The notes beneath the pieces are model-generated. The model was not told the origin of the DNA. It worked only from the letters and a program-made list of their open reading frames with translations, and searched no databases. Positions 27,812 through 36,580 of a stretch of DNA of 64,000 nucleotides are shown piece after piece (position 1 is the first letter of the stretch; every line of letters starts with the position of its first letter). The DNA lies in the NCBI GenBank assembly GCA_964343075.1, contig CAYFGT010000004.1, forward strand, positions 1 through 64,000, written 5' to 3'. The translations under genes were made by a program, and so were the position numbers. This stretch comes from UBA2588 sp964343075 (GTDB lineage: Bacteria; Chloroflexota; Dehalococcoidia; Lucifugimonadales; UBA3495).

Positions 27812-28603
27812 ATGTTGGATATGAAGCGTTCAAACTGGACCCACATCGCTACAGGTGGACAAAGCCATATTTATCGAGTTGACACTGCAGAAGATCCCGT
27901 CGCAGTAAAGGTTTGCTTTAACGAGCGACAAGTATCGCGTTGGTGCCTGATCCGTGAAATCGACATTCTTAGAGGGATGGATGCTCATCCGAATGTAATC
28001 AGGATTCAAAGCATAGACAACTCCAATCCGTGCTCATTTTACACCATGGAATGGCTTCCCCACTCGTTACCGGTGTTTGACATTACTGAGACCGAACACA
28101 AAAAGATTTTCACCAAAGCCGTGAAAGATATTTGCGCGGGCATTTCCCACTTACATTCTTCTGGCGTGTTGCACCTCGACTTAAAACCATCAAACATTAT
28201 GCTTCGGGATGACTATTCCCCCGTAATTATTGACTTTGGCCTGGCTACCATGCTCGGGTCACCCACAGTTGACATAAGCAGGATACCTGAAGGTAGTATC
28301 AGATACATTGCCCCTGAACTTTGGCAGGGGCGTTCCCCTTCTGCGGCGTCGGATATTTATTCACTTGGTATGACTGTATACTATACTTTGACAGGGAGGT
28401 TTCCCTATCGTCAACGAAGTATTAAAGGGATCTTGGAGGCACAACTAGCAATTAGGCATCCATTGTTACGCCAGTCCCATCCTGCTGCACCTCTAAATTT
28501 CTGGTTCGAGAAGGCTATTGCACCTAATCCAGCAGACAGATTCTTTAATGCGGAAGAAGCGGCACAAACGATCGCTGCCGCTCTTTCTAAGATTAATGCT
28601 TAA
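27812..28603 (+). CDS. Small Ser/Thr protein kinase (PknB-type catalytic domain only)
   Basis: 263 residues, only the kinase domain. Glycine-rich loop TGGQSHIYRV, ATP-anchoring lysine in VAVKVCF (K33), helix-C glutamate in REIDIL (E49), catalytic loop HLDLKPSN (121-128), Mg-binding DFG (141-143), APE-like IAPELW, and SDIYSLGMTVYYTLTGRFPY. All catalytic residues are kept, but the HRD arginine is leucine, making it a non-RD kinase. No transmembrane or PASTA/sensor region, so it is soluble. GGAG sits four bases before the ATG. Its stop shares TTAA with the convergent nuclease gene. Confidence 0.93.
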   Translation: MLDMKRSNWTHIATGGQSHIYRVDTAEDPVAVKVCFNERQVSRWCLIREIDILRGMDAHPNVIRIQSIDNSNPCSFYTMEWLPHSLPVFDITETEHKKIFTKAVKDICAGISHLHSSGVLHLDLKPSNIMLRDDYSPVIIDFGLATMLGSPTVDISRIPEGSIRYIAPELWQGRSPSAASDIYSLGMTVYYTLTGRFPYRQRSIKGILEAQLAIRHPLLRQSHPAAPLNFWFEKAIAPNPADRFFNAEEAAQTIAAALSKINA

Positions 28604-29373
28604 AATGGTAAAGTGAACTGGGATGCTGCTTGGGACCCGGCAGATTGTTCGGTCTTGCCAGTGGCAGCAACATAAGCACAGTACTTGCATTCAGGATTCA
28701 CTGCCGGCGGACCATCCCCATTCAGCACATTCCAAGCAGACAACACTGCATTGTCCACCCAATCATTGTTCAGGCGATCGTGCACCAGTCTAACATCAAA
28801 TATTAGTTGGTTGTCAAAAGCATCTAAGTCTTTCTTGGCATTTGCATATACCAACACCCCAAGGTCCGATACTTGAAGCCCTTGATGAGAGACCAAATAC
28901 TGATAAAACTCTAATTGCCTCCAATATCCCGGGAACACATTGTTCACGGAAACGGTATCTTTTTTGGATGTGCTTTTGTAATCCACCACCAAGTATTCTT
29001 TATTGATTGTGTCAAACCACAAGTCGTCGATAGCGCCAAACAAAACGAAATTTGTAGGGGAGTGCAAAAATCTGACTCCTTTGAAGTTATACCGCCAAGT
29101 TTCGAAATCGTCTCTCCATACTGGAACTAATCCTGGCCTTAGTGTGTCCATCAAGGGATGGGATGACTGAGTTCTTCGGTAGTGATCAAATTCATTTTTA
29201 AATAAAGCGTCCACAGCCGAATTCAACAGAAACGGAGGACCGGACGGCCTTCCGATTCCCAATTTGACATCCATATAAAAACACCTAGAACATTCGATTG
29301 ACAGATCTATTTTGGTTCTGCTAATTGGGAAAGGGTCCGGGTGACTTACGTCATACAAACGTTTGCGTGCCAT
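28600..29373 (-). CDS. PD-(D/E)XK-family nuclease with four-cysteine metal site
   Basis: 257 residues. The nuclease core is GAIDDLWF (D116), VVDYKST (D131 and K133) and WRQLEFYQYL (Q153), the order of the PDDEXK_1/Cas4-RecB exonuclease group. Paired cysteines flank it: CSRC at 28-31 and CKYC at 229-232, a layout like the Fe-S or zinc site that closes Cas4/AddB nucleases. The known partners (Cas proteins, AddA) are not nearby. Its ATG overlaps the stop of the upstream lipase-like gene (TAATG on the minus strand), so it is translationally coupled to it, an unusual pair. Confidence 0.8.
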   Translation of the reverse strand: MARKRLYDVSHPDPFPISRTKIDLSIECSRCFYMDVKLGIGRPSGPPFLLNSAVDALFKNEFDHYRRTQSSHPLMDTLRPGLVPVWRDDFETWRYNFKGVRFLHSPTNFVLFGAIDDLWFDTINKEYLVVDYKSTSKKDTVSVNNVFPGYWRQLEFYQYLVSHQGLQVSDLGVLVYANAKKDLDAFDNQLIFDVRLVHDRLNNDWVDNAVLSAWNVLNGDGPPAVNPECKYCAYVAATGKTEQSAGSQAASQFTLPF

Positions 29374-30302
29374 TATGCTCCTTTCATAGCCTGATTAAGG
29401 GCATCCGCAGACTCTTTAATCGCTTCACCCGCTTTATCAAGGGCCGGTGACATGCCAAAGAATCCATGAATAACTCCGTCATAACGAGAAATGGTAACGT
29501 TGACTCCATTTGCCTTTAATATTTCTCCGTAGGCTTCACCTTCATCTCTTAATGGATCATACTCTGCAGTTATGATTAATGTCTCAGGTAAGTTGGATAA
29601 ATTTGGTGTTTTTATTGGTACAGCTAAAGGGTTTTTTGAATCTTCGATATTGTTCAAATAATGATCCCAAAACCAAATCATACCAGGCCTAGTTAATGAA
29701 TACCCTTCTGCATTTTGGATATACGAAGACCGATCAAAGTCGTAATCTGTCACCGGATAGACTAACAGCTGAAATCTGATAGTGGGTCCTTGTCTATCCC
29801 TAGCTAAAATCGAAACAACTGTAGCGAGATTCCCTCCAGCACTGTCTCCTCCGACGGCTAACTGAGCAGGATCTCCTCCATACACATTTCCTTGTTTGCA
29901 AGCCCACTCGGTGATTGCATAACAGTCATCAACAGCTCCAGGGAATTTTGTCTCCGGCGCTAACCTGTAATCTACCGACATAACTACGGCTCCGGATGCA
30001 TGGCACAAATTCCGGGCGACAGGGTCCGCTGTCTCAATATTACCTAATACCCATCCTCCGCCATGAAACCACACCAGAATGGGGTGGGGTCCAGCGGCTT
30101 TGGGCTGGTATATCCTCACAGGAATACCCATGCCATCTGACTCGACAGTAACATCAGAAACTTTACCGACTTCTGGACCTTGCGGGATGGGCCTGGTCTT
30201 GCGCCATTCTCGAGCTTCTTCCGGAGTAAGTGTCTCATTGGGTGGCATGTTTAGACCATCCAACATGTCGAGGATTTTTTGCATCTGAGCGTCTAACGGC
30301 AT
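29373..30302 (-). CDS. Alpha/beta hydrolase fold-3 (hormone-sensitive-lipase-like esterase)
   Basis: 309 residues of the HSL/type IV esterase family. The oxyanion motif HGGGW is at about residue 80, the nucleophile GDSAGG follows in the middle, the acid is in EYDPLRDEG, and the histidine in GVIHGF near the C-terminus. All catalytic residues are intact. No signal peptide. Such enzymes cleave short-chain esters. The ribosome site GAGG precedes the ATG. It is the first gene of a two-gene unit with the nuclease. Confidence 0.9.
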   Translation of the reverse strand: MPLDAQMQKILDMLDGLNMPPNETLTPEEAREWRKTRPIPQGPEVGKVSDVTVESDGMGIPVRIYQPKAAGPHPILVWFHGGGWVLGNIETADPVARNLCHASGAVVMSVDYRLAPETKFPGAVDDCYAITEWACKQGNVYGGDPAQLAVGGDSAGGNLATVVSILARDRQGPTIRFQLLVYPVTDYDFDRSSYIQNAEGYSLTRPGMIWFWDHYLNNIEDSKNPLAVPIKTPNLSNLPETLIITAEYDPLRDEGEAYGEILKANGVNVTISRYDGVIHGFFGMSPALDKAGEAIKESADALNQAMKGA

Positions 30303-30379
30303 GATGACCTCCCTTTGCTAGGTGACCTCAGCTTAACATAACGAGCGTTTGACTGAAAGCCACTACGGTCGGTTATTGC

Positions 30380-31429
30380 TTAATATTCCAATATTGCTCT
30401 GCCGAATATTTGGCCAGATTCCAGATCGTGACAGGCTTCATTGATCTGCCCAAGGGAATATCTCTTTGTAATCATTTTATCAAGAGGGAATTTACCTTCC
30501 TCATACCATTTGAGGAACAGCTCAAAATCTTTTTCCGGGTAAGTCGCACCCAAACTACCTCTGTAAGTTCTTTGCCCCCTCACAAACAGGGTAGGATCAA
30601 TTGTGATAGGTTGATTTGGAATCCCGATTAATACAGCCATGCCTCCGTGATTGTCGGCACCCATTGCACCTCCCCTAACAGATGGGAGGATTTGTTCATT
30701 CGTTGCCTTAACCCCGATTGCATCAAACGCATAGTCAGCCCCGCCATCTGTAATTTCAAGCACTGCTTGGACGGGATCCACTTCAAGAGCGTTTACCATA
30801 TGGGTTGCCCCAAATTCTTGAGCAAACGTCAACTTATCGTTGTCTAAATCGACTGCAATCACTGGATCAGCTTCGAGGATACTCGCCATTTGAATAGCAG
30901 AGAGACCTACCCCTCCTACCCCATATACAACAACAGAGTCACCAGGCCTCACTTTTGCTGTGTTTAAGACTGCTCCAGCCCCGGTCAGGATGGCGCAACC
31001 CACAATACAGGTGACGTCAGTCGGGTACTTTTTGTCAATAGGAACGACATATTGAGCATTAACCAGAACGTCTTGACCCCAAGTGTATACCTGACCGTTC
31101 ACCGGTTCTTCTCGGTAAGTGACTCCTGATGGAGTTGAGACTGGCCTGCCCCGTACCGGAGTTCGCGGGACCCAGGTGACAATTACCGTGTCTCCCTCTT
31201 TTACATGATCAACTGACGAACCAACATGGCTTACCGTGCCCGTACCCTCATGACCTAACACCCAAGGCCTAGGTAAATCAGGTTGATGAATTTGATGCAG
31301 TTGTGAATGGCATATGCCACTAGATGCCAATTTTACGATAACTTGGTCTGGGCGGGGATCAGGTATTTCTATTTCGTCGACGACTAAATCTTTTCCAATT
31401 TCAAGGTTTATAGCAGCTAAACTTTTCAT
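30380..31429 (-). CDS. Zinc-type (MDR) alcohol dehydrogenase without the structural-zinc lobe
   Basis: 349 residues of the medium-chain dehydrogenase family. Catalytic zinc ligands are in SSGICHSQLH and GHEGTGTV, and the NAD-binding motif is VVYGVGGVGLSAIQMA. The acidic residue after it (VIAVDLDNDK) points to NAD rather than NADP. The four-cysteine structural zinc loop of class I/III enzymes is replaced by a cysteine-free insert (WVPRTPVRGRPVSTPSG). The end GQINEACHDLESGQIFGRAIL is typical of the class III-like branch. AGGAGG precedes the ATG. Confidence 0.88.
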   Translation of the reverse strand: MKSLAAINLEIGKDLVVDEIEIPDPRPDQVIVKLASSGICHSQLHQIHQPDLPRPWVLGHEGTGTVSHVGSSVDHVKEGDTVIVTWVPRTPVRGRPVSTPSGVTYREEPVNGQVYTWGQDVLVNAQYVVPIDKKYPTDVTCIVGCAILTGAGAVLNTAKVRPGDSVVVYGVGGVGLSAIQMASILEADPVIAVDLDNDKLTFAQEFGATHMVNALEVDPVQAVLEITDGGADYAFDAIGVKATNEQILPSVRGGAMGADNHGGMAVLIGIPNQPITIDPTLFVRGQRTYRGSLGATYPEKDFELFLKWYEEGKFPLDKMITKRYSLGQINEACHDLESGQIFGRAILEY

Positions 31430-31542
31430 GGTTATCCTCCTGTCGTTTGCCTCATGCTAATACGCACTTGCATGCTAGTCAAACCCAAATTAAGACAAAA
31501 TGTTATGATGCCCTCAATCCGGATCACTAAAAGGACACAGAA

Positions 31543-32808
31543 TTGTTTCAAAAGATCTATCACTGGACCCCTTCATTTCCTTTTTTTTATGGATGGGCAA
31601 TCCTAACAACGTCTTTTTTCTCAACGTTTGCAGCGACATCTGTTGCCCAAGTCGTATTAGGGGGCGTTCAAGTTTTCATCCTAGAAGATACAGGATGGAA
31701 AGAGACAGACTTCTCTATCACTATCGCTATAGGCACATGGCTTTCCGGCTTTATCAGCCCATTCGTTGGTCGGTTCGCAGATCGATATGGACCTAGGCAA
31801 ATAATGCCAATAGCCCTGTTTACAGTAGCACTTTGTTATTTCTGCATAGGGGGAATCCCTGCGTTTGGATCATTCGCCATTTCATATGTGGTAGCCCGAA
31901 CGATTACTCAACCTATACTGATAAATGTCGTGCCTCGCACAGTCACGGTTAATTTCTTCAGGAGACGGAGAAACATAGCACTGTCGCTAGTTACAATGTC
32001 CCGGCCCGTTGCTGGTGCTTTCAATATCCATTTAATCTCTTATATAACAAAACATTACGGGTGGAGGAATGCCTACCACGTTTTGGGATTATTCTGTATA
32101 TTGCTAATGCTCCCAGTATTTTTCATTATGCGAAGAACTCCGGAGGAGATTGGTCTAGTTCCAGACGGAATTGAGCAAACAGATACTGCCACGTCAATTT
32201 CTCATCAGGCCTCACAGGAATATTCGTGGGGATTCAAACAGGCCCTAGGCACCAAGGCTTTTTGGTTGCTCGCTGTAGTCACTTCGCTCGTGACGTTATC
32301 TTCGTCTAGCGTTCAATTCACTCTCGTGCCCTATTATGTTGAAACCCTGGGTTTGTCCAAAATCCAAGCAGCGTCGATTTTCAGCCTCGGTACAGTGTTA
32401 GCATTATCTAATCTGTTGTGGGCTATCCTAGCTGACAGATACAGTCCGAGAAGAATACTGATATGTAACTTAGCGATTGCAGCACTCCTGCTTTTATGGC
32501 TAATCAACCTGACTAATGCGTGGCAGGCGTGGTTGTTTGCGATCTTTTGGGGGATATTCTCTGGAGCTGCCGGGACACTCGAGCAAATGGTGTTAGCCCA
32601 ATATTTCGGAAGAGGTTCTTACGGTAGCATAACCGGAGCAATTGGGCCAATGCAAATCACAGCCCTAGGGTGTGGTCCTGCTTTGGGCGCTATCATCCAT
32701 GCCGTAACTGGCTCATATGTTCCTCTTTACCTTGGCATTATGGGGGCTTACCTTTTATGCTCGATCTTCACAATGTTGGCTAAGCAACCCATCGTTAAAC
32801 AAGATTAA
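31543..32808 (+). CDS. MFS transporter, oxalate:formate antiporter/monocarboxylate-like
   Basis: 421-residue 12-helix carrier. It starts with the family phrase FFYGWAILTTSFFSTF seen in OFA/monocarboxylate-type MFS proteins, has GRFADRYGPRQIMP as motif A after helix 2, and repeats it as ILADRYSPRRILI in the second half. TTG start with AAGGA upstream. A monocarboxylate or related acid is the likely cargo. Its stop shares TTAA with the convergent HTTM gene. Confidence 0.87.
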   Translation: MFQKIYHWTPSFPFFYGWAILTTSFFSTFAATSVAQVVLGGVQVFILEDTGWKETDFSITIAIGTWLSGFISPFVGRFADRYGPRQIMPIALFTVALCYFCIGGIPAFGSFAISYVVARTITQPILINVVPRTVTVNFFRRRRNIALSLVTMSRPVAGAFNIHLISYITKHYGWRNAYHVLGLFCILLMLPVFFIMRRTPEEIGLVPDGIEQTDTATSISHQASQEYSWGFKQALGTKAFWLLAVVTSLVTLSSSSVQFTLVPYYVETLGLSKIQAASIFSLGTVLALSNLLWAILADRYSPRRILICNLAIAALLLLWLINLTNAWQAWLFAIFWGIFSGAAGTLEQMVLAQYFGRGSYGSITGAIGPMQITALGCGPALGAIIHAVTGSYVPLYLGIMGAYLLCSIFTMLAKQPIVKQD

Positions 32809-34583
32809 CTGTTGGGGAAGCAACTGTGACTCCATAATAATTGTTTCTCAGTTGTCGGCTGGGAGCCGTGAGGCTGGGTGTATTCAAGCATAAAAAAGAG
32901 ATTAAAGGAGTCTAACGACACGTTGTCCAATCGATTCCCATCATACCATTCTCGACACAAGTATTTGCCGTAATATACACGCCTGTCCAGTTGTTTCTCT
33001 TTCTTCAAGTTGACTAGGTACTTCCGCCACCTGTTATTATCATAAGTGGCAGCCACATGGCTGGGTTTATCCCAAGTGACCCGTTTTGCAGTCCTAACGT
33101 CGATGGATTCTCCGGTCGTTAGGACTCCTGGCGCTACCAGCCAACCATCAGCCCGGATTGGGTGTGGCGCGAACATACTCCATTTTTGGGCAACCCCTAA
33201 AGCACTTCCAACGTGAGAAACGATAGAGGGTCTGTTTAATTGTAATTGGCGTATGTTCGTCACGTTCCAGAATACAACGAGGATCCCTAAACAAACGGCC
33301 AACGTAGTTAACGTCTTCCCCAACTTAACACTGCACCGGTTAAATTTGAGCTTAACGGTTAATCGTGAATAATTGCCGCGGTTACCAGAAATATGTCGGT
33401 ATAAAGACTCACCCCATCTTTTAAGGGCTTTTAGGCTCAATACGTAACCAAGCCATCTGAAATAATAGCTCTGATGCACAGCAAACAATACACCATCCCA
33501 TTTTGTCAGAAGACCTTTGTTGTGCCTACGAACCACCCACGTGTTCTCTGCTTGAAAGATCTTGTTAATTTCATTGTCAGACTGTACAGGTTTCAGCGGA
33601 GCAAAATCCAGCATAAGAAAGGTCCTTAGGAGGAGAACAGTTTTAATGCAGAAGTTACACCCTTCATCATAATACATAATCATTGGTTCTATCTGCTTAG
33701 CCCTTCTAGTATCTAACCAATCCCACAACACACCTGGTACCAATATCAGCCAAGATATAATGGAAACGTACGGGAAATATCCTATATTCAGCGTAAGGGC
33801 TATTCCTATGTGGAAGGATACGAAGCCCGATATAACGACAAACCGCATAGTCTGATTCCAAAAGGGTAGGAACAACAACACCGGACCAATTAGTTGAAAC
33901 ATATGAACGGTCATGGTCAAGGCTTGCGTAAGGGCAAAGAAGTTTCCTAAGGCTTTTCCCAAATGAGTAACAAACAGGTCTGCATTAAGAGCGTAGTATA
34001 AGGCTGTGTGATCCATGGTCCAAGCAGGATCTAATTTGTTAAGCCAATTGAATAGGTACACGCAGAGAATTTGAATAACGATTCCGGCTGTAGCAACATT
34101 GACATGCCGGTGCGGTATGTCATAACCCTCTTCATTCATCGCTTTGTCAACTGAATACCGTGCACCAAGCGGCAAAAATATGGACCACAATAACAGGAGA
34201 CTAAGCAAGGAATCTCCTCCTGTGATTACCATAGGGTTTCGCAATTGGAGAGATAGAACCATTATCCATAGGATCAGGGTAACCAATTTTGTTTTAAACC
34301 CAGCGATTAGCAGCAAAGCCAGAATAATTTGAAAAATCATCAAAACCGCTACGCTAAAAGGACTTCCTCCTACCAAATATATAGACATTCCATATTCAGC
34401 AAACAACCCTGATGTAGAATCTGTCAGTACATGTCTGGGCAGTACCCCCATGTCGGTGTAATGAGCCTTCAAATCGGTCATACGCATGACTGTGTCAACG
34501 ACCACTATTGCTCCTAAACAGATTCTAAACAGGGCAAGGGACCTGAGATCCAATCCAAAGATAACTGCAAGATATTTTGACAA
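32805..34583 (-). CDS. HTTM-domain membrane protein fused to a DCC (DUF393) thiol-disulfide domain
   Basis: 592 residues. The N-terminal 290 residues form a multi-helix membrane region with HTTM/vitamin-K-dependent gamma-carboxylase-like phrases (LRSLALFRICLGAIVVVD, GGDSLLSLLLLWSIFLPLGARYSVD, LDPAWTMDHTALYYAL). Residues about 302-330 read MYYDEGCNFCIKTVLLLR, the DxxCxxC start of the DCC family, with C309 and C312. Another hydrophobic segment and a soluble C-terminal part follow (MFAPHPIRADGW is also an HTTM-linked phrase). TTG start. Probable membrane redox or lipid-related enzyme; no substrate known. Confidence 0.8.
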   Translation of the reverse strand: MSKYLAVIFGLDLRSLALFRICLGAIVVVDTVMRMTDLKAHYTDMGVLPRHVLTDSTSGLFAEYGMSIYLVGGSPFSVAVLMIFQIILALLLIAGFKTKLVTLILWIMVLSLQLRNPMVITGGDSLLSLLLLWSIFLPLGARYSVDKAMNEEGYDIPHRHVNVATAGIVIQILCVYLFNWLNKLDPAWTMDHTALYYALNADLFVTHLGKALGNFFALTQALTMTVHMFQLIGPVLLFLPFWNQTMRFVVISGFVSFHIGIALTLNIGYFPYVSIISWLILVPGVLWDWLDTRRAKQIEPMIMYYDEGCNFCIKTVLLLRTFLMLDFAPLKPVQSDNEINKIFQAENTWVVRRHNKGLLTKWDGVLFAVHQSYYFRWLGYVLSLKALKRWGESLYRHISGNRGNYSRLTVKLKFNRCSVKLGKTLTTLAVCLGILVVFWNVTNIRQLQLNRPSIVSHVGSALGVAQKWSMFAPHPIRADGWLVAPGVLTTGESIDVRTAKRVTWDKPSHVAATYDNNRWRKYLVNLKKEKQLDRRVYYGKYLCREWYDGNRLDNVSLDSFNLFFMLEYTQPHGSQPTTEKQLLWSHSCFPNS

Positions 34584-34683
34584 CTGTTACACGTACTCCA
34601 TTGGTGTTCTTGGGTTATTTACATATGCAATCATTTATGTGATATTACCTCAACAAGTATAAACCATACTTAGGGGGTTTAGA

Positions 34684-36324
34684 GTGGACGGTAAGTCAAA
34701 AGTTGCAGAGATTCTCAAACAAGAGGGAGTAGAATTTGTATTTTGCTTTCCAAACAATGTCTTGATTGACGCAATGGCAGACGCAGGAATTAGACCAATA
34801 ATTTCACGCGTAGAACGCACGGCAATCAACATGGCAGACGGATATACCAGAACTACAAACGGAACAAAAAATGGAGTATGTATATTCCAGGCCGGGCCTG
34901 GAATAGAGAATGCTTTCTCAGGAGTGGCTCAAGCGTATGCTGATTCAAGTCCTATCTTGATCCTTCCAGGACATCAAGGAAATTCTCGAGTCGGCATGAC
35001 CAGCGACTTCAACGCTTCCGCCAATTACCAGCACGTAACCAAATGGTCTGATTTTGTAAACTCATCGAACAGAATCCCTGAAATGATGCGGAGAGCCTAT
35101 ACAAACTTAAGAATAGGTAGGCCCCAGCCCGTATTACTGGAAATGCCTAATGATGTAATGAACGGATCTTATAATGGAGCCGATACGGATTACGAGATTG
35201 TCAAACCCAGAAAATCTTCTGGAGACCCCAAAGATATTGAGGCTGTGGCCCATTTATTAGTAAAGGCTGACAGGCCTGTTATTTATGCCGGTCAAGGCGT
35301 GTTATATGCACAAGCAACCGACGAACTGATCACTCTCTCAGAATTGCTTGGTGCACCAGTGATGACTACAACGTTAGGCAAAAGCGGATTCCCAGAAAAT
35401 CACCCGTTATCCCTCGGCACCGGAGGCAATACTTGCACCAAGATGGTGGGTACATTTTTAAAGGATGCCGACGTAGTATTCGGCATAGGTACAAGTTTCC
35501 AAAAAACCTTGGCATCGGCTCCAATTGTTCCAGGCAAAACAATTATACAGTCCACCATCGATGACAAAGATATAAATGGCGAATATGCTGTCGATGAAGT
35601 CATAATCGGTGATTCAAAACTAGTACTCCAACAACTTATCGAATGTCTAAGAGCCTCCCAATTCCAAACAGACGAAGAAAAGAAATACCAAACCATTGAT
35701 ACCATCAGCAGACTCAAAAATGAGTTTTACAAGGAATGGGAGCCAAGACTCACCTCAAACACAAAACCTATCAGTCCTTACAGAGTTGTCTGGGAGCTTG
35801 AGAACACCCTAGATAAGCGCAGCTCCATCGTAACACATGATTCGGGAAATCCGCGTGACCAAATAGTGCCGTTTTACACTGCTACAGAACCCAGAGGATA
35901 TCTTGGGTGGGGGAATTCGACTCCATTGGGCGCAGGGTTCGGCCTTGCGATGGGAGCTAAACTTGCGGAACCAAATAAAACCGTCGTGAATCTTATGGGA
36001 GACACAGCAGTTGGAATGATGGGTACGGATTTCGAAACAGCTGTCCGAGAATCGATTGGTACCATTACAGTAATAATCAATAACGGAGCTATGGGTGGGT
36101 ATGAAAAGCACATGCCTATAGCAATCGAGAAATACAATTCAAAATTCACTACAGGAAATTACTCAGATATGGCCAAAAGCCTAGGAGCTCATTCAGAACG
36201 TATAGAAGATCCGTCCGAAATAGGTCCGGCAATATCACGGGCTGTTGACATCTCTAAAGATAACCAACCAGTAGTGTTAGAATTTCTAACCCGAGAAGAA
36301 CCAATTTTATCAAATTATTATTAG
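34684..36324 (+). CDS. Thiamine-diphosphate-dependent enzyme (acetolactate synthase-like), paired with a ferredoxin
   Basis: 546 residues. The PYR-domain glutamate is in RVERTAINMADGYTR. The middle domain has VIYAGQGVLYAQ. The PP-domain metal motif is GDTAVGMMGTDFETA...NNGAMGG, where the usual GDG reads GDT. GTG start following GGGGG. A ferredoxin gene begins nine bases after its stop, whereas standard decarboxylases and synthases of this fold do not need a ferredoxin. It may be an oxidoreductive 2-oxoacid enzyme, or the ferredoxin may serve something else. The paralogues at 7366 and 43164 lack this partner. Confidence 0.84.
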   Translation: MDGKSKVAEILKQEGVEFVFCFPNNVLIDAMADAGIRPIISRVERTAINMADGYTRTTNGTKNGVCIFQAGPGIENAFSGVAQAYADSSPILILPGHQGNSRVGMTSDFNASANYQHVTKWSDFVNSSNRIPEMMRRAYTNLRIGRPQPVLLEMPNDVMNGSYNGADTDYEIVKPRKSSGDPKDIEAVAHLLVKADRPVIYAGQGVLYAQATDELITLSELLGAPVMTTTLGKSGFPENHPLSLGTGGNTCTKMVGTFLKDADVVFGIGTSFQKTLASAPIVPGKTIIQSTIDDKDINGEYAVDEVIIGDSKLVLQQLIECLRASQFQTDEEKKYQTIDTISRLKNEFYKEWEPRLTSNTKPISPYRVVWELENTLDKRSSIVTHDSGNPRDQIVPFYTATEPRGYLGWGNSTPLGAGFGLAMGAKLAEPNKTVVNLMGDTAVGMMGTDFETAVRESIGTITVIINNGAMGGYEKHMPIAIEKYNSKFTTGNYSDMAKSLGAHSERIEDPSEIGPAISRAVDISKDNQPVVLEFLTREEPILSNYY

Positions 36325-36333
36325 GAAAGAACT

Positions 36334-36573
36334 ATGGCATTTGTTATAACCGAACCTTGTATTGGGGTTAAAGACGCGAGCTGTGTCGACGTGTGTCCGG
36401 TGAGCTGCATTAAATCCACAGCAGAAGCTGACCAGTATTTCATAGACCCAAGCACATGCACCAACTGCAACTATTGCGAACCGGTTTGCCCAGTCACAGC
36501 AATTTTCGACGGATTCAATGTTCCGGCGCAATATGACGCTTACATTCTTAAGAACAAGCAGTTTTTTTCATAA
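36334..36573 (+). CDS. Ferredoxin, 7Fe/8Fe FdxA type
   Basis: 79-residue electron carrier. Cysteine pattern: C-x7-C-x3-C-P near the N-terminus (CIGVKDASCVDVCP) and CTNCNYCEPVCP after the central DQYFIDP. That is the arrangement of Azotobacter-type [3Fe-4S][4Fe-4S] ferredoxins, although shorter than their roughly 106 residues because the C-terminal extension is missing. The ribosome site AGGAAAG overlaps the stop region of the ThDP gene, so the two are co-expressed. Confidence 0.93.
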   Translation: MAFVITEPCIGVKDASCVDVCPVSCIKSTAEADQYFIDPSTCTNCNYCEPVCPVTAIFDGFNVPAQYDAYILKNKQFFS

Positions 36574-36580
36574 AACAACC

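Noticed and set aside
27618..27824. 68-codon frame overlapping the zinc-ribbon miniprotein
   Set aside because: It lies in another phase, lacks a ribosome site and disrupts no motif; the CxxC frame from 27560 is far more protein-like.
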